NCBI GenBank assembly: GCA_000989525.1
Contig: LBON01000001.1
Location: 62,001 to 126,000, forward strand
DNA: 64,000 nucleotides
DNA from: a candidate division TM6 bacterium GW2011_GWF2_32_72
GTDB lineage: Bacteria; Babelota; Babeliae; Babelales; GWF2-32-72
Reading direction: 5' to 3'
Made by a program: the position numbers and the translations under genes. Positions within the stretch are counted from its first letter, which is position 1; each line of letters begins with the position of its first letter. Shown piece by piece: positions 56,023 through 64,000 of the stretch. Under the pieces are notes generated by a model, which had not been told where the DNA came from, made no database searches, and saw nothing but the letters and a program-made list of their open reading frames with translations.

Positions 56023-57633
56023 ATGAAAAAAATAGGAACTTTAATTTCAGGTTCGTTGACAGATGGCTTTGTTATGAAAGTAGATAGCAAAACTAATTTG
56101 GAAGAACTAAAAACTGGTAAATTTGTTTCTGTTAAGGGTAAAAGTTATAAGTTTTTTTCTATGATAACTGATTTAAAATTAGAAGTTTCGAATCAAGATA
56201 TATTGCTTTTTCCACCAGATCCTAAAGAAAAATTTTTAAGTGAATTTATTCAAAAAAAAGATTTATATATTACAGCTTATTTACGGCCGATGTTAATGTT
56301 AGATGTAAATGGTGAAAGACTTCCTGTTAAAACTGTACCAACTCATTTTTCTGAAGTTTATGATGCAACTAAAGAAGATGTTGCTATGATTTTTGGAAGT
56401 GAAGAAAAAAATAATAAACAATTTTTTAGTGTTGGGTCGCCTCTTGATATGCAGACACCAGTTTGTTTGGATCTTGGTAAATTAACAGAAAGAAGTAATG
56501 GAATTTTTGGAAAAACGGGGACAGGAAAAACTTTTTTAACACGGCTTGTATTAGCAGGTTTAGTTAAAAGTGAACAAGCCATTAATTTAATTTTTGATAT
56601 GCACAGTGAATATGGTTTGCAAGCAAGAAAAGAGGGTCCTGGTGAAAGTTTTGTTAAAGGTTTAAAAACATTGTTCCCAGATAAGGTTGTAATTTTTTCT
56701 TTGGACCCAGAATCAACACGTAGACGTGGTGGAAATCCAGACGTAGAAATAGTTCTTTCTTATCAATCAGTTTCTGTTGAAGATATTCTTTCTTTGCAGG
56801 AAGAGTTGAATTTGCACGCTACAGCCTTAGAGGCAGCGTATCTTATTGCTGCAAAGTTTAAAAAAGATTGGTTACAGGTTTTGCTTTCTCAAGGTGAAAA
56901 TTTAAAAGAGTTTGCTCAAGATCTTGGAGCTCATCCAGAATCTATTGCTGCGCTGTATAGAAAATTAAAACGTATTGAGCGATTAAGTTTTTTTAGGCCC
57001 ATTGCACAGGGTGTGGCGTATAAAGACGTTTCTGTTATAGATCAAATGATGGAATATATAGATAAAGGAAAACACATTATTGTTGAGTTTGGAAACTATA
57101 CTTCCACATTTTGTTATCTTTTAGTTGCGAATATAATTTCAAGGCGCATTCATGATTTTTATATTCAAAAAACAGAAAAATTTTTAGGGTCGCAAAAAAA
57201 AGAGGATGAGCCAAAAAAGCTTATGATTACAATTGAAGAAGCTCATAAATTTTTAAATCCATCTGCAGCACGGCAGACAATTTTTGGTAATATAGCCAGA
57301 GAGATGCGTAAATATTATGTTTCTTTGCTTGTTGTTGATCAAAGACCTTCCGGAATTGATCAGGAGATTATTTCACAAATTGGTACAAAAATAATTGCTC
57401 AGCTAAATGATGACCGTGATATTAATAGTGTTTTAACTGGTGTTAATGGAGCTACAACTCTGCGCTCTGTGCTCGCTTCTCTTGATAGTAAAAAACAAGC
57501 TCTAATTCTTGGACATGCTGTTGCAATGCCTGTTGTTATTCAGACGCGCGAATATGATTCTAAATTTTATGAAGACATGTCTTTTAACTTGACAAGTAAG
57601 CAGATCGACGGTTTAATAGAAGAAATTTTTTAA
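56023..57633 (+). CDS. HerA/DUF87-type hexameric ATPase
   Basis: 536 residues: an N-terminal HAS-barrel-like domain (about 1-85), Walker A GKTGTGKT (163-170), FDMHSEYG after the first strand, Walker B LMITIEEAHKFLNP, and the QRPSGIDQEIISQIGTKIIAQLNDDRD segment with the arginine-finger region. In archaea HerA works with the NurA nuclease in DNA-end processing; bacterial relatives serve in DNA translocation and some defence systems. No nurA, sir2 or other partner is adjacent. AGGAGAG precedes the ATG. Its last ~145 bases are duplicated at 58490-58632. Confidence 0.88.
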   Translation: MKKIGTLISGSLTDGFVMKVDSKTNLEELKTGKFVSVKGKSYKFFSMITDLKLEVSNQDILLFPPDPKEKFLSEFIQKKDLYITAYLRPMLMLDVNGERLPVKTVPTHFSEVYDATKEDVAMIFGSEEKNNKQFFSVGSPLDMQTPVCLDLGKLTERSNGIFGKTGTGKTFLTRLVLAGLVKSEQAINLIFDMHSEYGLQARKEGPGESFVKGLKTLFPDKVVIFSLDPESTRRRGGNPDVEIVLSYQSVSVEDILSLQEELNLHATALEAAYLIAAKFKKDWLQVLLSQGENLKEFAQDLGAHPESIAALYRKLKRIERLSFFRPIAQGVAYKDVSVIDQMMEYIDKGKHIIVEFGNYTSTFCYLLVANIISRRIHDFYIQKTEKFLGSQKKEDEPKKLMITIEEAHKFLNPSAARQTIFGNIAREMRKYYVSLLVVDQRPSGIDQEIISQIGTKIIAQLNDDRDINSVLTGVNGATTLRSVLASLDSKKQALILGHAVAMPVVIQTREYDSKFYEDMSFNLTSKQIDGLIEEIF

Positions 57634-57659
57634 CTTTTATTAATTTAAGGAAGTGTTCC

Positions 57660-58475
57660 ATGAAAAGTTTTATTTTTTTGACTTTGATTTTTGTTTCATT
57701 TTTATCTTTTGGAAGTGATGAATTGTCCATTCAAGGTTCTAATCGAGATGCATTGATTGAATTACAGCAACTGTTTGCCGAAGAAAATAGTGATGAAGAA
57801 AATAGTGATAATGATTCTCTGTATTTGGTTTGTTTGCGTCCAGGTGGTCATCGGGGTAATATGTTGGAAGTTCAAAAGATTAAAAAAGAATATTTAAAAG
57901 AGAGTTGTTACTTGTGTTTGGACAAATTGTTTAAAAATGATTTGGAATTGATAAAGCTTTTTGACTGTGACCATTGGTGCCATAAAAATTGTATGGAAGG
58001 TTATAGATTAGATTCTATAAATAGCTGCCCATATTGCAGAGACAAAATTAAATTTTCGGAACCGAGTAGAATGAAGGTGGTGTCTGAGCAGGTTGCTTTA
58101 GAATTGTTAAAGGATAAGTCTTCAACTGAGTTGGGTTTGCCAATAAATAACTCATTGTTTAAGGGGTTAATATTTACTCGTCACAAATTGGATTCATCTA
58201 TACGTAATTTTGTTGATATATACGACTTTGTTCAGCGTTACCATTTAGTGTTTTTTTGCCTGAAGCTTGGGGTGGTGGTGATTTTGTTTGTTTTGAATCA
58301 ACAACAAGTAACAGAACCTAAACTGCTAAGGTTTTACCATGACCTAGAGACTTTTGTTATAGTCTTTTTGGCCGGTGTAATTATAAGTGATATTTCTTCA
58401 TTGTATATGGATCATGGGTTTAGAAAGTCTCAAGCCTTTATAAGACAATCCTTGCTGGAAAATTCTGAAAATTGA
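57660..58475 (+). CDS. Exported RING-H2 finger membrane protein (first copy)
   Basis: 271 residues: signal peptide (about 1-18), an acidic stretch (about 40-52), then a complete RING-H2 finger: C83-x2-C86-x16-C103-x-H105-x2-H108-x2-C111-x11-C123-x2-C126. Two hydrophobic helices follow (about 198-216 and 229-246). In eukaryotes RING fingers recruit E2 enzymes for ubiquitin transfer; bacteria have no ubiquitin, so a host target is the natural idea. Ligase activity is not shown by the sequence. AAGGAAG precedes the ATG, 26 bases after the HerA-like gene. Confidence 0.82.
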   Translation: MKSFIFLTLIFVSFLSFGSDELSIQGSNRDALIELQQLFAEENSDEENSDNDSLYLVCLRPGGHRGNMLEVQKIKKEYLKESCYLCLDKLFKNDLELIKLFDCDHWCHKNCMEGYRLDSINSCPYCRDKIKFSEPSRMKVVSEQVALELLKDKSSTELGLPINNSLFKGLIFTRHKLDSSIRNFVDIYDFVQRYHLVFFCLKLGVVVILFVLNQQQVTEPKLLRFYHDLETFVIVFLAGVIISDISSLYMDHGFRKSQAFIRQSLLENSEN

Positions 58476-58489
58476 AGTATGGAAGTTAG

Positions 58490-58632
58490 GAAAAAAAGCT
58501 TTAATTCTTAGAAATGCTTTTGCAATGCCTGTTGTTATTCAGACGCGCGAATATGATTCTAAATTTTATGAAGCCTTGTCTTTTGTCTTGACAAGCAAGC
58601 AGATAGACGGTTTAATTAAAGAGATTTTTTAA
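58490..58632 (+). pseudogene. Duplicated 3' fragment of the HerA-like gene
   Basis: The last ~45 codons of the gene at 56023-57633 are repeated here, ending at the same stop (KALILRNAF...LIKEIF). 37 of 45 residues match, and the block PVVIQTREYDSKFYE is identical. The similarity continues into the following spacer and the next gene's ribosome site. There is no start codon or function for the fragment itself. It accounts for most of the gap between the two RING genes. Confidence 0.92.
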
Positions 58633-58657
58633 CTTTTTTTAATTAATAAGGGCATTT

Positions 58658-59368
58658 GTGAATAAAATTTTAAGTATTTATTTTAGTTGTGCTTTGTTAT
58701 CTACCACTCTTGTTGCAAGTGTTAATTCTGAAACTGATGATGATCAGATTGGTGGGCAAAAAATTTTAGCTTGTTTTATTTCTGGTGAAGGCCATCGATC
58801 AAATTTACAAATTCAAGAAATCAAAAAGGAAGATTTACCAGAAGAATGTGTTTGTTTAGATCCACTTTTTAGTGAAGGACGAATTCTTGTAAAATATTTT
58901 CGATGTGACCATTGGATTCATTCAGATTGTGAGTATAGTACTCAATTGAGTTGTTTAGAAAAATGTCATATTTGTAGAGATGAAAGGCGATTAATTAATC
59001 CAATTAAGATGAAGGTTCTTTCAAAAAAAGAATTTTTAAGATTATTGGATACAAACGTCCTGATAAACGATAAATCCTCATCATTTAAAAATTTGGGACT
59101 TCCTGTTGTTGAATTTTCTGTAAAAGAAAAAGAAAAAGCCTTATCTCAAGATGGAAGTCGTGTTGAATTGGAATTGCCTCAGGCATATGAGGTAGATGGT
59201 ATGCATTATAATTTTGGTGATAAACGCATGCTAAAAATTTTTTATCTGAAGACCTTGGGTATTTTAGTTTATGTAGTTGTGATAATATTTATTTTTTTGA
59301 AACTTCATGAAAACGTAACTCCAGATTTTGTTAAAGAAACAATTTATACTGATCAAGATCTTTTATAA
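58658..59368 (+). CDS. Exported RING-like finger membrane protein (second copy)
   Basis: 236 residues from a GTG start, paralogous to 57660-58475 over the finger and flanks (shared GHR-N-IQ-IKKE lead-in, CDHW, MKV-S). Signal peptide about 1-20. The finger is C64-x1-C66...C83-x-H85-x2-H88-x2-C91-x11-C103-x2-C106. The first pair has lost one spacer residue, which may weaken zinc site 1. One C-terminal membrane helix (about 205-222) replaces the two of the first copy. AAGG lies before the GTG in sequence matching that before the first copy. Confidence 0.8.
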   Translation: MNKILSIYFSCALLSTTLVASVNSETDDDQIGGQKILACFISGEGHRSNLQIQEIKKEDLPEECVCLDPLFSEGRILVKYFRCDHWIHSDCEYSTQLSCLEKCHICRDERRLINPIKMKVLSKKEFLRLLDTNVLINDKSSSFKNLGLPVVEFSVKEKEKALSQDGSRVELELPQAYEVDGMHYNFGDKRMLKIFYLKTLGILVYVVVIIFIFLKLHENVTPDFVKETIYTDQDLL

Positions 59369-59456
59369 TTTGATTTTAAAACCCTTTACTTGGCAAAATT
59401 ATTTAATTTATCCTGAAAAATATAAAATATTTATTTATATTTAAGGGGAGTTAAAA

Positions 59457-60299
59457 ATGATTGCAGTAGTCATAGAGAATCTTAGAAAAAAATATGGTGA
59501 GTTTTGGGCCTTGCGGGGAATAAATTTAAATATTCCCACAGGGTCCATTTTTGGTATTTTGGGGCCAAATGGGGCTGGTAAATCAACTACTATTAAAGCT
59601 CTTGTTGGAGCTTTAGAGCCAACAGGTGGATCTGTTAGTATTTTGGGCTTAGATCCATTAAAGGAGCGACAAAAGCTCCGCAAAGTAATTGGTTATATGC
59701 CCCAATCTCCAGCTCTTTATGAAGATTTAAGTGCGCGTGATAATATTTTATTTTTTGGACGAGCTCAATGTGTGCAAAATCTTGAAAAAAAAGTTGATGA
59801 AATTTTGGAGTTTACAGAGCTTGTAGAAAGACAAGACGACATGGTTCATACATTTTCTGGTGGGATGAAAAAGAGAGTTTCTTTGGCTTGCGCCTTAATT
59901 CATAATCCGGATATTTTAATTTTAGATGAACCAACAGCTGCGATTGATCCTCATATTAAAGAAAGAACATGGGAGTTATTTAGAAAAATTTCGGCAAAAG
60001 GGATAACAATTATTATTAGTACCCATTTAATGGATGAGGCACTTCTTTGTGATCGCTTAGCAATTCTGCGTCAGGGTAAAGTTTTAGCGGAAGATACTCC
60101 TAAAAAAATTTTAGAAATTGGTTATACAAAAGTAAAAATAACTTGTGATGGAACTGCTGTTGAAAAAGTCATTGGTGGGACTCCGTGTGAATTAGCAGCC
60201 CTTTTGAGAGAATTTGGTCTTGCTGGCGTGGATTCGGTTGATATCGAACAGGAATCTTTGGATAGCATCATTTTAAAATTAATTAGGGATGAGGAGTAA
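59457..60299 (+). CDS. ABC-2 type exporter, ATP-binding protein
   Basis: 280 residues of the NatA/DrrA class: Walker A GPNGAGKST, Q-loop YMPQSPALYEDLSARDNI, signature FSGGMKKRVSLACAL, Walker B ILILDEPTAAIDP, H-loop STHLMDEA, and a C-terminal regulatory ~60 residues. It energises the permease encoded 3 bases downstream. Substrate unknown; relatives export drugs, sodium or lipids. GGGGAG precedes the ATG. Confidence 0.93.
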   Translation: MIAVVIENLRKKYGEFWALRGINLNIPTGSIFGILGPNGAGKSTTIKALVGALEPTGGSVSILGLDPLKERQKLRKVIGYMPQSPALYEDLSARDNILFFGRAQCVQNLEKKVDEILEFTELVERQDDMVHTFSGGMKKRVSLACALIHNPDILILDEPTAAIDPHIKERTWELFRKISAKGITIIISTHLMDEALLCDRLAILRQGKVLAEDTPKKILEIGYTKVKITCDGTAVEKVIGGTPCELAALLREFGLAGVDSVDIEQESLDSIILKLIRDEE

Positions 60300-60302
60300 G
60301 CC

Positions 60303-61040
60303 ATGAAAAATATTTTAAATGTTGCACGACGGGTAATTACTCAGCTTAAAGGTGACCCTAGATTTTTATCTTTAACATTAATAGCACCAACAATTGTGGT
60401 TTATTTTCTTAAACTTTTTATGGATACAATGCCTGACGGGTTTCCTGTTGCTCGATATGCAATTCCGATAGTTAGTTTTGTTGTTTTTTTTCTTTCTTTT
60501 TTGCTTTGTTCAATTGTTTTGGTACAAGAAAGAATGGTTGGAACTTTGGACAGATGTTTTGTAAATGGAGTTCGTAAAGTTGAGATTATCGCTGGTTATG
60601 TGCTTGGTTATACAATTCTTTCGTGTTTGGTTTCTGCGATTGTTCTTGCTCAATCGGTATATCTTTTTGAGTTGGAATATAATTTACATCAGCTGTTTTT
60701 ATTATTTATTATTATGTGCATGCTTTCTATTATTTCTGTTTTGTTCGGTATTTTTGCATCGACTTTTGCTCGAACAGAGGGGCATATTTTCCCGATTATT
60801 CCTATTGTGATTTTACCATCTGTTTTTTTAACGGGATTATTGATGGATGCAGATTTATTGCCAAGAGTGGCTCAATGGATAGGAAGATTTTCTCCTCTAT
60901 ATTATTCTAATAATTTAATTTACGAAGTAATCAGACCTGATGGCACACTTGTAGGTGTCTATGAAAATATTTGGTATTTGCTTGGTTTTGGTATAATTTT
61001 ACTTTTTGTAAGTTCTTGGATTTTAAGGGATGTTGATTAG
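60303..61040 (+). CDS. ABC-2 type exporter, permease
   Basis: 245 residues with six membrane helices and the ABC-2 pattern: VLVQERMVGTLDRCFVNGV (coupling helix region), then LFGIFASTFARTEGHIFPIIPIVILPSVFLTGLL and the MDADLLPRVAQWIGRFSPLYYSNNL segment typical of this family. It pairs with the ATPase just upstream; GAGGAG near that gene's stop is its ribosome site. Confidence 0.92.
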   Translation: MKNILNVARRVITQLKGDPRFLSLTLIAPTIVVYFLKLFMDTMPDGFPVARYAIPIVSFVVFFLSFLLCSIVLVQERMVGTLDRCFVNGVRKVEIIAGYVLGYTILSCLVSAIVLAQSVYLFELEYNLHQLFLLFIIMCMLSIISVLFGIFASTFARTEGHIFPIIPIVILPSVFLTGLLMDADLLPRVAQWIGRFSPLYYSNNLIYEVIRPDGTLVGVYENIWYLLGFGIILLFVSSWILRDVD

Positions 61041-61050
61041 TTTAAATTGA

Positions 61051-61096
61051 GATTAAAAAAGAGTCGCTTGTTTTTGCAAGCGACTCTTTTTTAATC
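61051..61096 (+). terminator. Bidirectional terminator after the ABC exporter
   Basis: The arms GATTAAAAAAGAGTCGCTTG and CAAGCGACTCTTTTTTAATC are perfect 20-base complements around a TTTTT loop. A T run after the GC stem exists on both strands, so it also ends the small gene at 61107. Confidence 0.92.
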
Positions 61097-61106
61097 TATT
61101 GAAATC

Positions 61107-61289
61107 CTAATCTTTTTTTCTATTCCATTTTTTACGAGTGTATCTAATTATTGTAGCGATATATTCGGCGCCAAGATTCATGTTGCGCTTTGTATGATGC
61201 ATTAGATTTAGCCATGCTTGATGGAATTTTTCTTTGATTGCATGTTTATGTGTAACAGAAAAAAGTTCTTGAATTTTTTTGTTAACCAT
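61107..61289 (-). CDS. Small basic protein, unknown
   Basis: 60 residues, Lys/Arg/His-rich, with no signal peptide or membrane helix; a mid-part helix (LGAEYIATIIRYTRKK) looks amphipathic. AGGGGC lies before the ATG, and a strong terminator sits 10 bases past its stop, which together favour a real gene over chance. No family recognised. Confidence 0.5.
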   Translation of the reverse strand: MVNKKIQELFSVTHKHAIKEKFHQAWLNLMHHTKRNMNLGAEYIATIIRYTRKKWNRKKD

Positions 61290-61360
61290 TTATAGCCCCT
61301 TTTTTTAGGTTAGTAATATTGTTTACACTACAAAAAAAGAGAATAGCTTTGCAATAAACT

Positions 61361-62083
61361 TTAAATATCTAACGATTTATTGAATATACCGCTTGTTTTT
61401 AAATTATTTAAGTTTGTAAGCTTTTGTACCTGGGTTTCTTCAATAAATTTTTCAACCTTATTAAGGTGTTCTTGAAGTTTTAAGGTATGTTTATCAAAAT
61501 TTTCATTTACATTTAAAATTAATACAGGGATGTTCTGAAGTTCAGGTAAGACATTATATTTTTGAATTAAAAATTCTTCATGCCTTTTATTTATTTCTTT
61601 TAGATATTCAAGAGTAAGGCCATTTTCAGATGATCTGTTGCGCTTTAATACTCGTTCATAAGATTTTTCTGGAGAGACTTGAAGATAAATAAAACCCGTG
61701 GGTGTCTTGCATTTGCCAGGTACCATAAAATTAAACCACTCGTTATAGGCGAACCATTCAATAGGGTCTAAGAACTGATTTAAATATCCATTTTTTGCAA
61801 AACAATAATTTCCTGAATAAACAGATCGTTCCGCGATGGAAATCCCTGGCATTTCTTGAATTGCAAGATGCTCTTTAACGCGATTTATCAATGAAAGGGT
61901 TTCTAGTGTGTAGGCCCAACGTTTTGGGGTTGTATAAAAACTTTCAAGTAAAGATTGTCCTTCCTTTTTTTTGTGCCATGTGTCGACAGGTTCTTGATGT
62001 ACGGAATATTGAGGTAAAAAAATTTTGATTAAATTTAAAAAGGTGCTTTTACCAGCACCGATATTGCCTTCGATAATGTACAT
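61361..62083 (-). CDS. Deoxynucleoside kinase (dNK/dGK/dCK family)
   Basis: Phosphorylates deoxynucleosides for salvage. 240 residues: P-loop GNIGAGKS (6-13), the QEPVDTWHK substrate loop, ERSVYSG (the family's DRS/ERS motif, near 104), and YLQVSPEKSYERVLKRNRSSE, the arginine-rich lid. Length is at the upper end, with a polar C-terminal tail. Substrate (T, C, G or A) cannot be told. Enzymes of this group are best known from animals and some Firmicutes and Bacteroidetes. Confidence 0.93.
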   Translation of the reverse strand: MYIIEGNIGAGKSTFLNLIKIFLPQYSVHQEPVDTWHKKKEGQSLLESFYTTPKRWAYTLETLSLINRVKEHLAIQEMPGISIAERSVYSGNYCFAKNGYLNQFLDPIEWFAYNEWFNFMVPGKCKTPTGFIYLQVSPEKSYERVLKRNRSSENGLTLEYLKEINKRHEEFLIQKYNVLPELQNIPVLILNVNENFDKHTLKLQEHLNKVEKFIEETQVQKLTNLNNLKTSGIFNKSLDI

Positions 62084-62189
62084 ACAATCTTTCTGTATTA
62101 AATTTTTTACAACTTAATGGGTTAGAGTTAGTAAGTTTAAATGAGCTTTATATATAGCTCAACTAATTTTTGCTTTATGTGGATTAAAT

Positions 62190-63311
62190 CTAAATAATTT
62201 TTCTTAGAATTTGGGGGTAAAGATGGGTAATCATTTCAAGCGGTAGCGCATCCAATTTTTCAGACCAGTCATCTAGCCAAACACCAGGATAATTTCCTAA
62301 TATTGTTGCGACATCACCTTCTTGAATATCTGGAAAGTCCGTCACGTCAATAGTTGTTAAGTTCATGCATATTTTTCCTACAATTGGCACAAGGTGGCCA
62401 TTTACAAGAATGTGACCCTTGTTGGAAAGACCATGGTTTAAGCCTTCCCAATAACCGATAGGTAATATTGCAAGCCTTGTTTTTCTTTTTGCTTGGAATG
62501 TGCGTTTGTAGCCAACAAATGTATCTGTTGAAATAGTTTTTGTTTGAATAATTCTGGATTTCCATTCAAGGACGGGTTTTAAAACTAGACCAGGATGTAA
62601 TTTTGTAGATTTTTCTTTAACAAACTTAGACGACCAAATGCCATAAAGAGCTCTTCCTGTACGAATCATATTAACACTGTGTTGATGAGTTAATGTAGCT
62701 GAAGAATTAGCACAATGTTTGATGGGGATATCAAAATTTAATGTTGATAGATTTGTTAATAAATTCTTGAATTTATTAGATTGTAATTCCGTATATTCCT
62801 GATTTTCTACCTCTGATTCTGCAAAATGAGTAAATATTCCAGCAATCAATATCCCATCTAATTGACGGGCATAATTTATGAATTCTAGTGCTTGATCAAC
62901 TGGCACGCCTAATCGGGAAAGACCGGTGTCTACTTTAATATGAATAGATGCTTTTGTATTAAGTTTGTTTGCAGCTAAGTTCAATTGATTAAGGGTATTT
63001 GTTTCATAAACAGTGAGATCGATTTTATTTTTTATAGCTTCTTCAAGTGGTGCATCATTGTAACTCATAACTAAAATTGGCTTGGATATATTGTTTTTTC
63101 TTAGCTCTAGCGCTTCACTTAATCCGGCTGTGCAAAGATAACTTATGGCATCTAATTTATTTAGGATTGAGCTAATTTCAACAAGACCATGGCCATATGC
63201 ATTGCTTTTAATTACTGCTGCAATTTGAACATTTTTGCCAATTATTTTTTTGACTTGATCGACATTGTGAATCAAGTTGGATTTGTTAAGTTCTATCCAA
63301 GTATTGATCAT
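62190..63311 (-). CDS. alr: Alanine racemase
   Basis: Supplies D-alanine for peptidoglycan. 373 residues, the normal length. The PLP lysine is Lys35 in AAVIKSNAYGHG; the second-domain catalytic Tyr lies in FVGYKRTF (about residue 264), followed by LAILPIGYWEGL. VDTGLSRLGV and GRALYGIW also match the family. Together with the M23 peptidase it shows that the cell builds a wall. Confidence 0.96.
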   Translation of the reverse strand: MINTWIELNKSNLIHNVDQVKKIIGKNVQIAAVIKSNAYGHGLVEISSILNKLDAISYLCTAGLSEALELRKNNISKPILVMSYNDAPLEEAIKNKIDLTVYETNTLNQLNLAANKLNTKASIHIKVDTGLSRLGVPVDQALEFINYARQLDGILIAGIFTHFAESEVENQEYTELQSNKFKNLLTNLSTLNFDIPIKHCANSSATLTHQHSVNMIRTGRALYGIWSSKFVKEKSTKLHPGLVLKPVLEWKSRIIQTKTISTDTFVGYKRTFQAKRKTRLAILPIGYWEGLNHGLSNKGHILVNGHLVPIVGKICMNLTTIDVTDFPDIQEGDVATILGNYPGVWLDDWSEKLDALPLEMITHLYPQILRKII

Positions 63312-63401
63312 GTTGTTCTTCTTAATGTTATTGAGTTTAAAATTTAGATTTTGAGAATAAGTTTAGTTGAGATGGCACTTTTGTCTAGGTTAAAAATGGA
63401 C

Positions 63402-63436
63402 AAAAAAAGAGCCTCGCTTTTTTTAAGGGAGGCTCT
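63402..63436 (-). terminator. Terminator of the partial gene at the window end
   Basis: On the minus strand AGAGCCTC pairs with GAGGCTCT and is followed by seven T. It lies 18 bases past the stop at 63454. Confidence 0.85.
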
Positions 63437-63453
63437 AAATTATAAGTCTTTTG

Positions 63454-63999
63454 TTACATTTTTTTTATTTTTAAAATTAATTCATCCTCTAAGAAGATGT
63501 AATTGATCATTTTTTCATAAACCATATTAGATAAATCGGCTGTGTAGGTTGTTGTTTCATTATTAAGGGTAATTGATATTTCAAACTTTTGACTTAACCA
63601 GTTAGGTTTTGCTTTAAATCCGTTTAAAGAAAGACCTCCACCTGTTGTGTATAAATCATTACCGGCATCTATAAAGACTCTATGATTTTCTAATTTGGTG
63701 ATAAGATTTTCTATAGGCAGTGATATATAAATGTATTCATCTTTATCTTGAGAGTTTGCTTTGGATGGAGCTGGCAAGTCTTCTTTTTCACCTTCTAGCT
63801 TTATCTTTTTATCTGTTAAAGATTGTTCTACGCTTGGTTCATTGCTTGAAGCAGCCGTGTTTATACTTGTTTGTTCTGGCGTAGAATTATCAGCTTCATT
63901 TCTTTGTACTGAGTCTTGAATAATTGCTGGTTGTTGTTCGGTTTGTTCATTTTCTTGAATGGTGTTTATAGTTTCGTTGGCATTAGATTCAAAATCATC
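63454..63999 (-). CDS. Unknown protein, N-terminus beyond the window
   Basis: The minus-strand frame is open to the window edge; a TTG at 63777 is not needed as a start. The visible 181 residues begin with about 90 Gln/Glu/Asn/Thr/Ser-rich, disordered-looking residues. A compact domain of about 85 residues follows, with beta-type stretches (YIYISLPIENLI, KFEISITLNNETTTYTADLS) and a hydrophobic end before a Lys-rich tail. No family recognised. The missing 5' part might hold a signal peptide or membrane helix. Confidence 0.7.
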   Translation of the reverse strand, partial: DDFESNANETINTIQENEQTEQQPAIIQDSVQRNEADNSTPEQTSINTAASSNEPSVEQSLTDKKIKLEGEKEDLPAPSKANSQDKDEYIYISLPIENLITKLENHRVFIDAGNDLYTTGGGLSLNGFKAKPNWLSQKFEISITLNNETTTYTADLSNMVYEKMINYIFLEDELILKIKKM

Positions 64000-64000
64000 G

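Noticed and set aside
63777-63777. TTG at 63777 as start of the last gene
   Set aside because: The frame stays open for another 74 codons to the window edge, so the TTG is internal.

Overview
The window is AT-rich bacterial DNA with densely packed genes and the standard genetic code (UGA is used as a stop). The cell envelope is Gram-negative: BamA, two secretins, an MCE/MlaD-type protein and several beta-barrel-like proteins that end in Phe. The metabolic hints are ThyX plus a host-type deoxynucleoside kinase, and an arginine importer under ArgR. The exported eukaryote-like proteins (two RING, one triple C2H2 zinc finger, one ankyrin-like) point to a host-dependent or intracellular lifestyle. 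Candidatus Dependentiae (TM6) would fit this mix best. That is an inference; no taxonomic marker settles it here.

Layout. 1-4.6 kb: the end of a barrel protein, aspS and eno. 4.6-13.4 kb (minus): a compact gspC - secretin - pilM/N fusion - pilO-like - second secretin operon. 13.5-19.4 kb: moxR, thyX, a small exported protein, rpmA, secF and a rho with a long N-terminal extension. 19.5-22.6 kb (minus): small membrane proteins around tsaD, with a duplicated tsaD tail. 22.7-24.2 kb: DUF2062, smpB and ssrA. 24.3-28.2 kb: two exported MutS-like proteins, one with an intact ATPase site and one without. 28.3-34.6 kb: an M23 peptidase, a pilO-like gene, cysS and bamA. 34.6-37.7 kb (minus): a small membrane protein and an argR-led arginine ABC transporter operon, with a promoter overlapped by two ARG boxes. 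37.9-40 kb: initiator tRNA, acpS and comM. 40.2-46 kb: a large exported beta-propeller-like protein, a barrel, an exported zinc-finger protein and an unknown exported protein. 46.1-52.7 kb: gspF-G-H-I-J-K followed by an MCE protein. 52.8-54.5 kb: atpD and a minimal atpC. 54.5-59.4 kb: an ankyrin-like protein, a HerA-like ATPase and two exported RING proteins separated by a copy of the herA tail. 59.4-64 kb: an ABC-2 exporter, a small ORF, a deoxynucleoside kinase, alr and the end of an unknown gene.

How it fits together. The two gsp clusters can supply the periplasmic, outer-membrane and pseudopilus parts of one type II secretion/type IV pilus-like machine. No GspE ATPase or prepilin peptidase is in the window. 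Many neighbours carry signal peptides and may be its cargo. The most unusual items are the exported MutS-like ATPase with its inactive paralogue, the exported RING and zinc-finger proteins, and two loci where an accessory gene and the 3' end of its upstream housekeeping neighbour were duplicated together in direct orientation.
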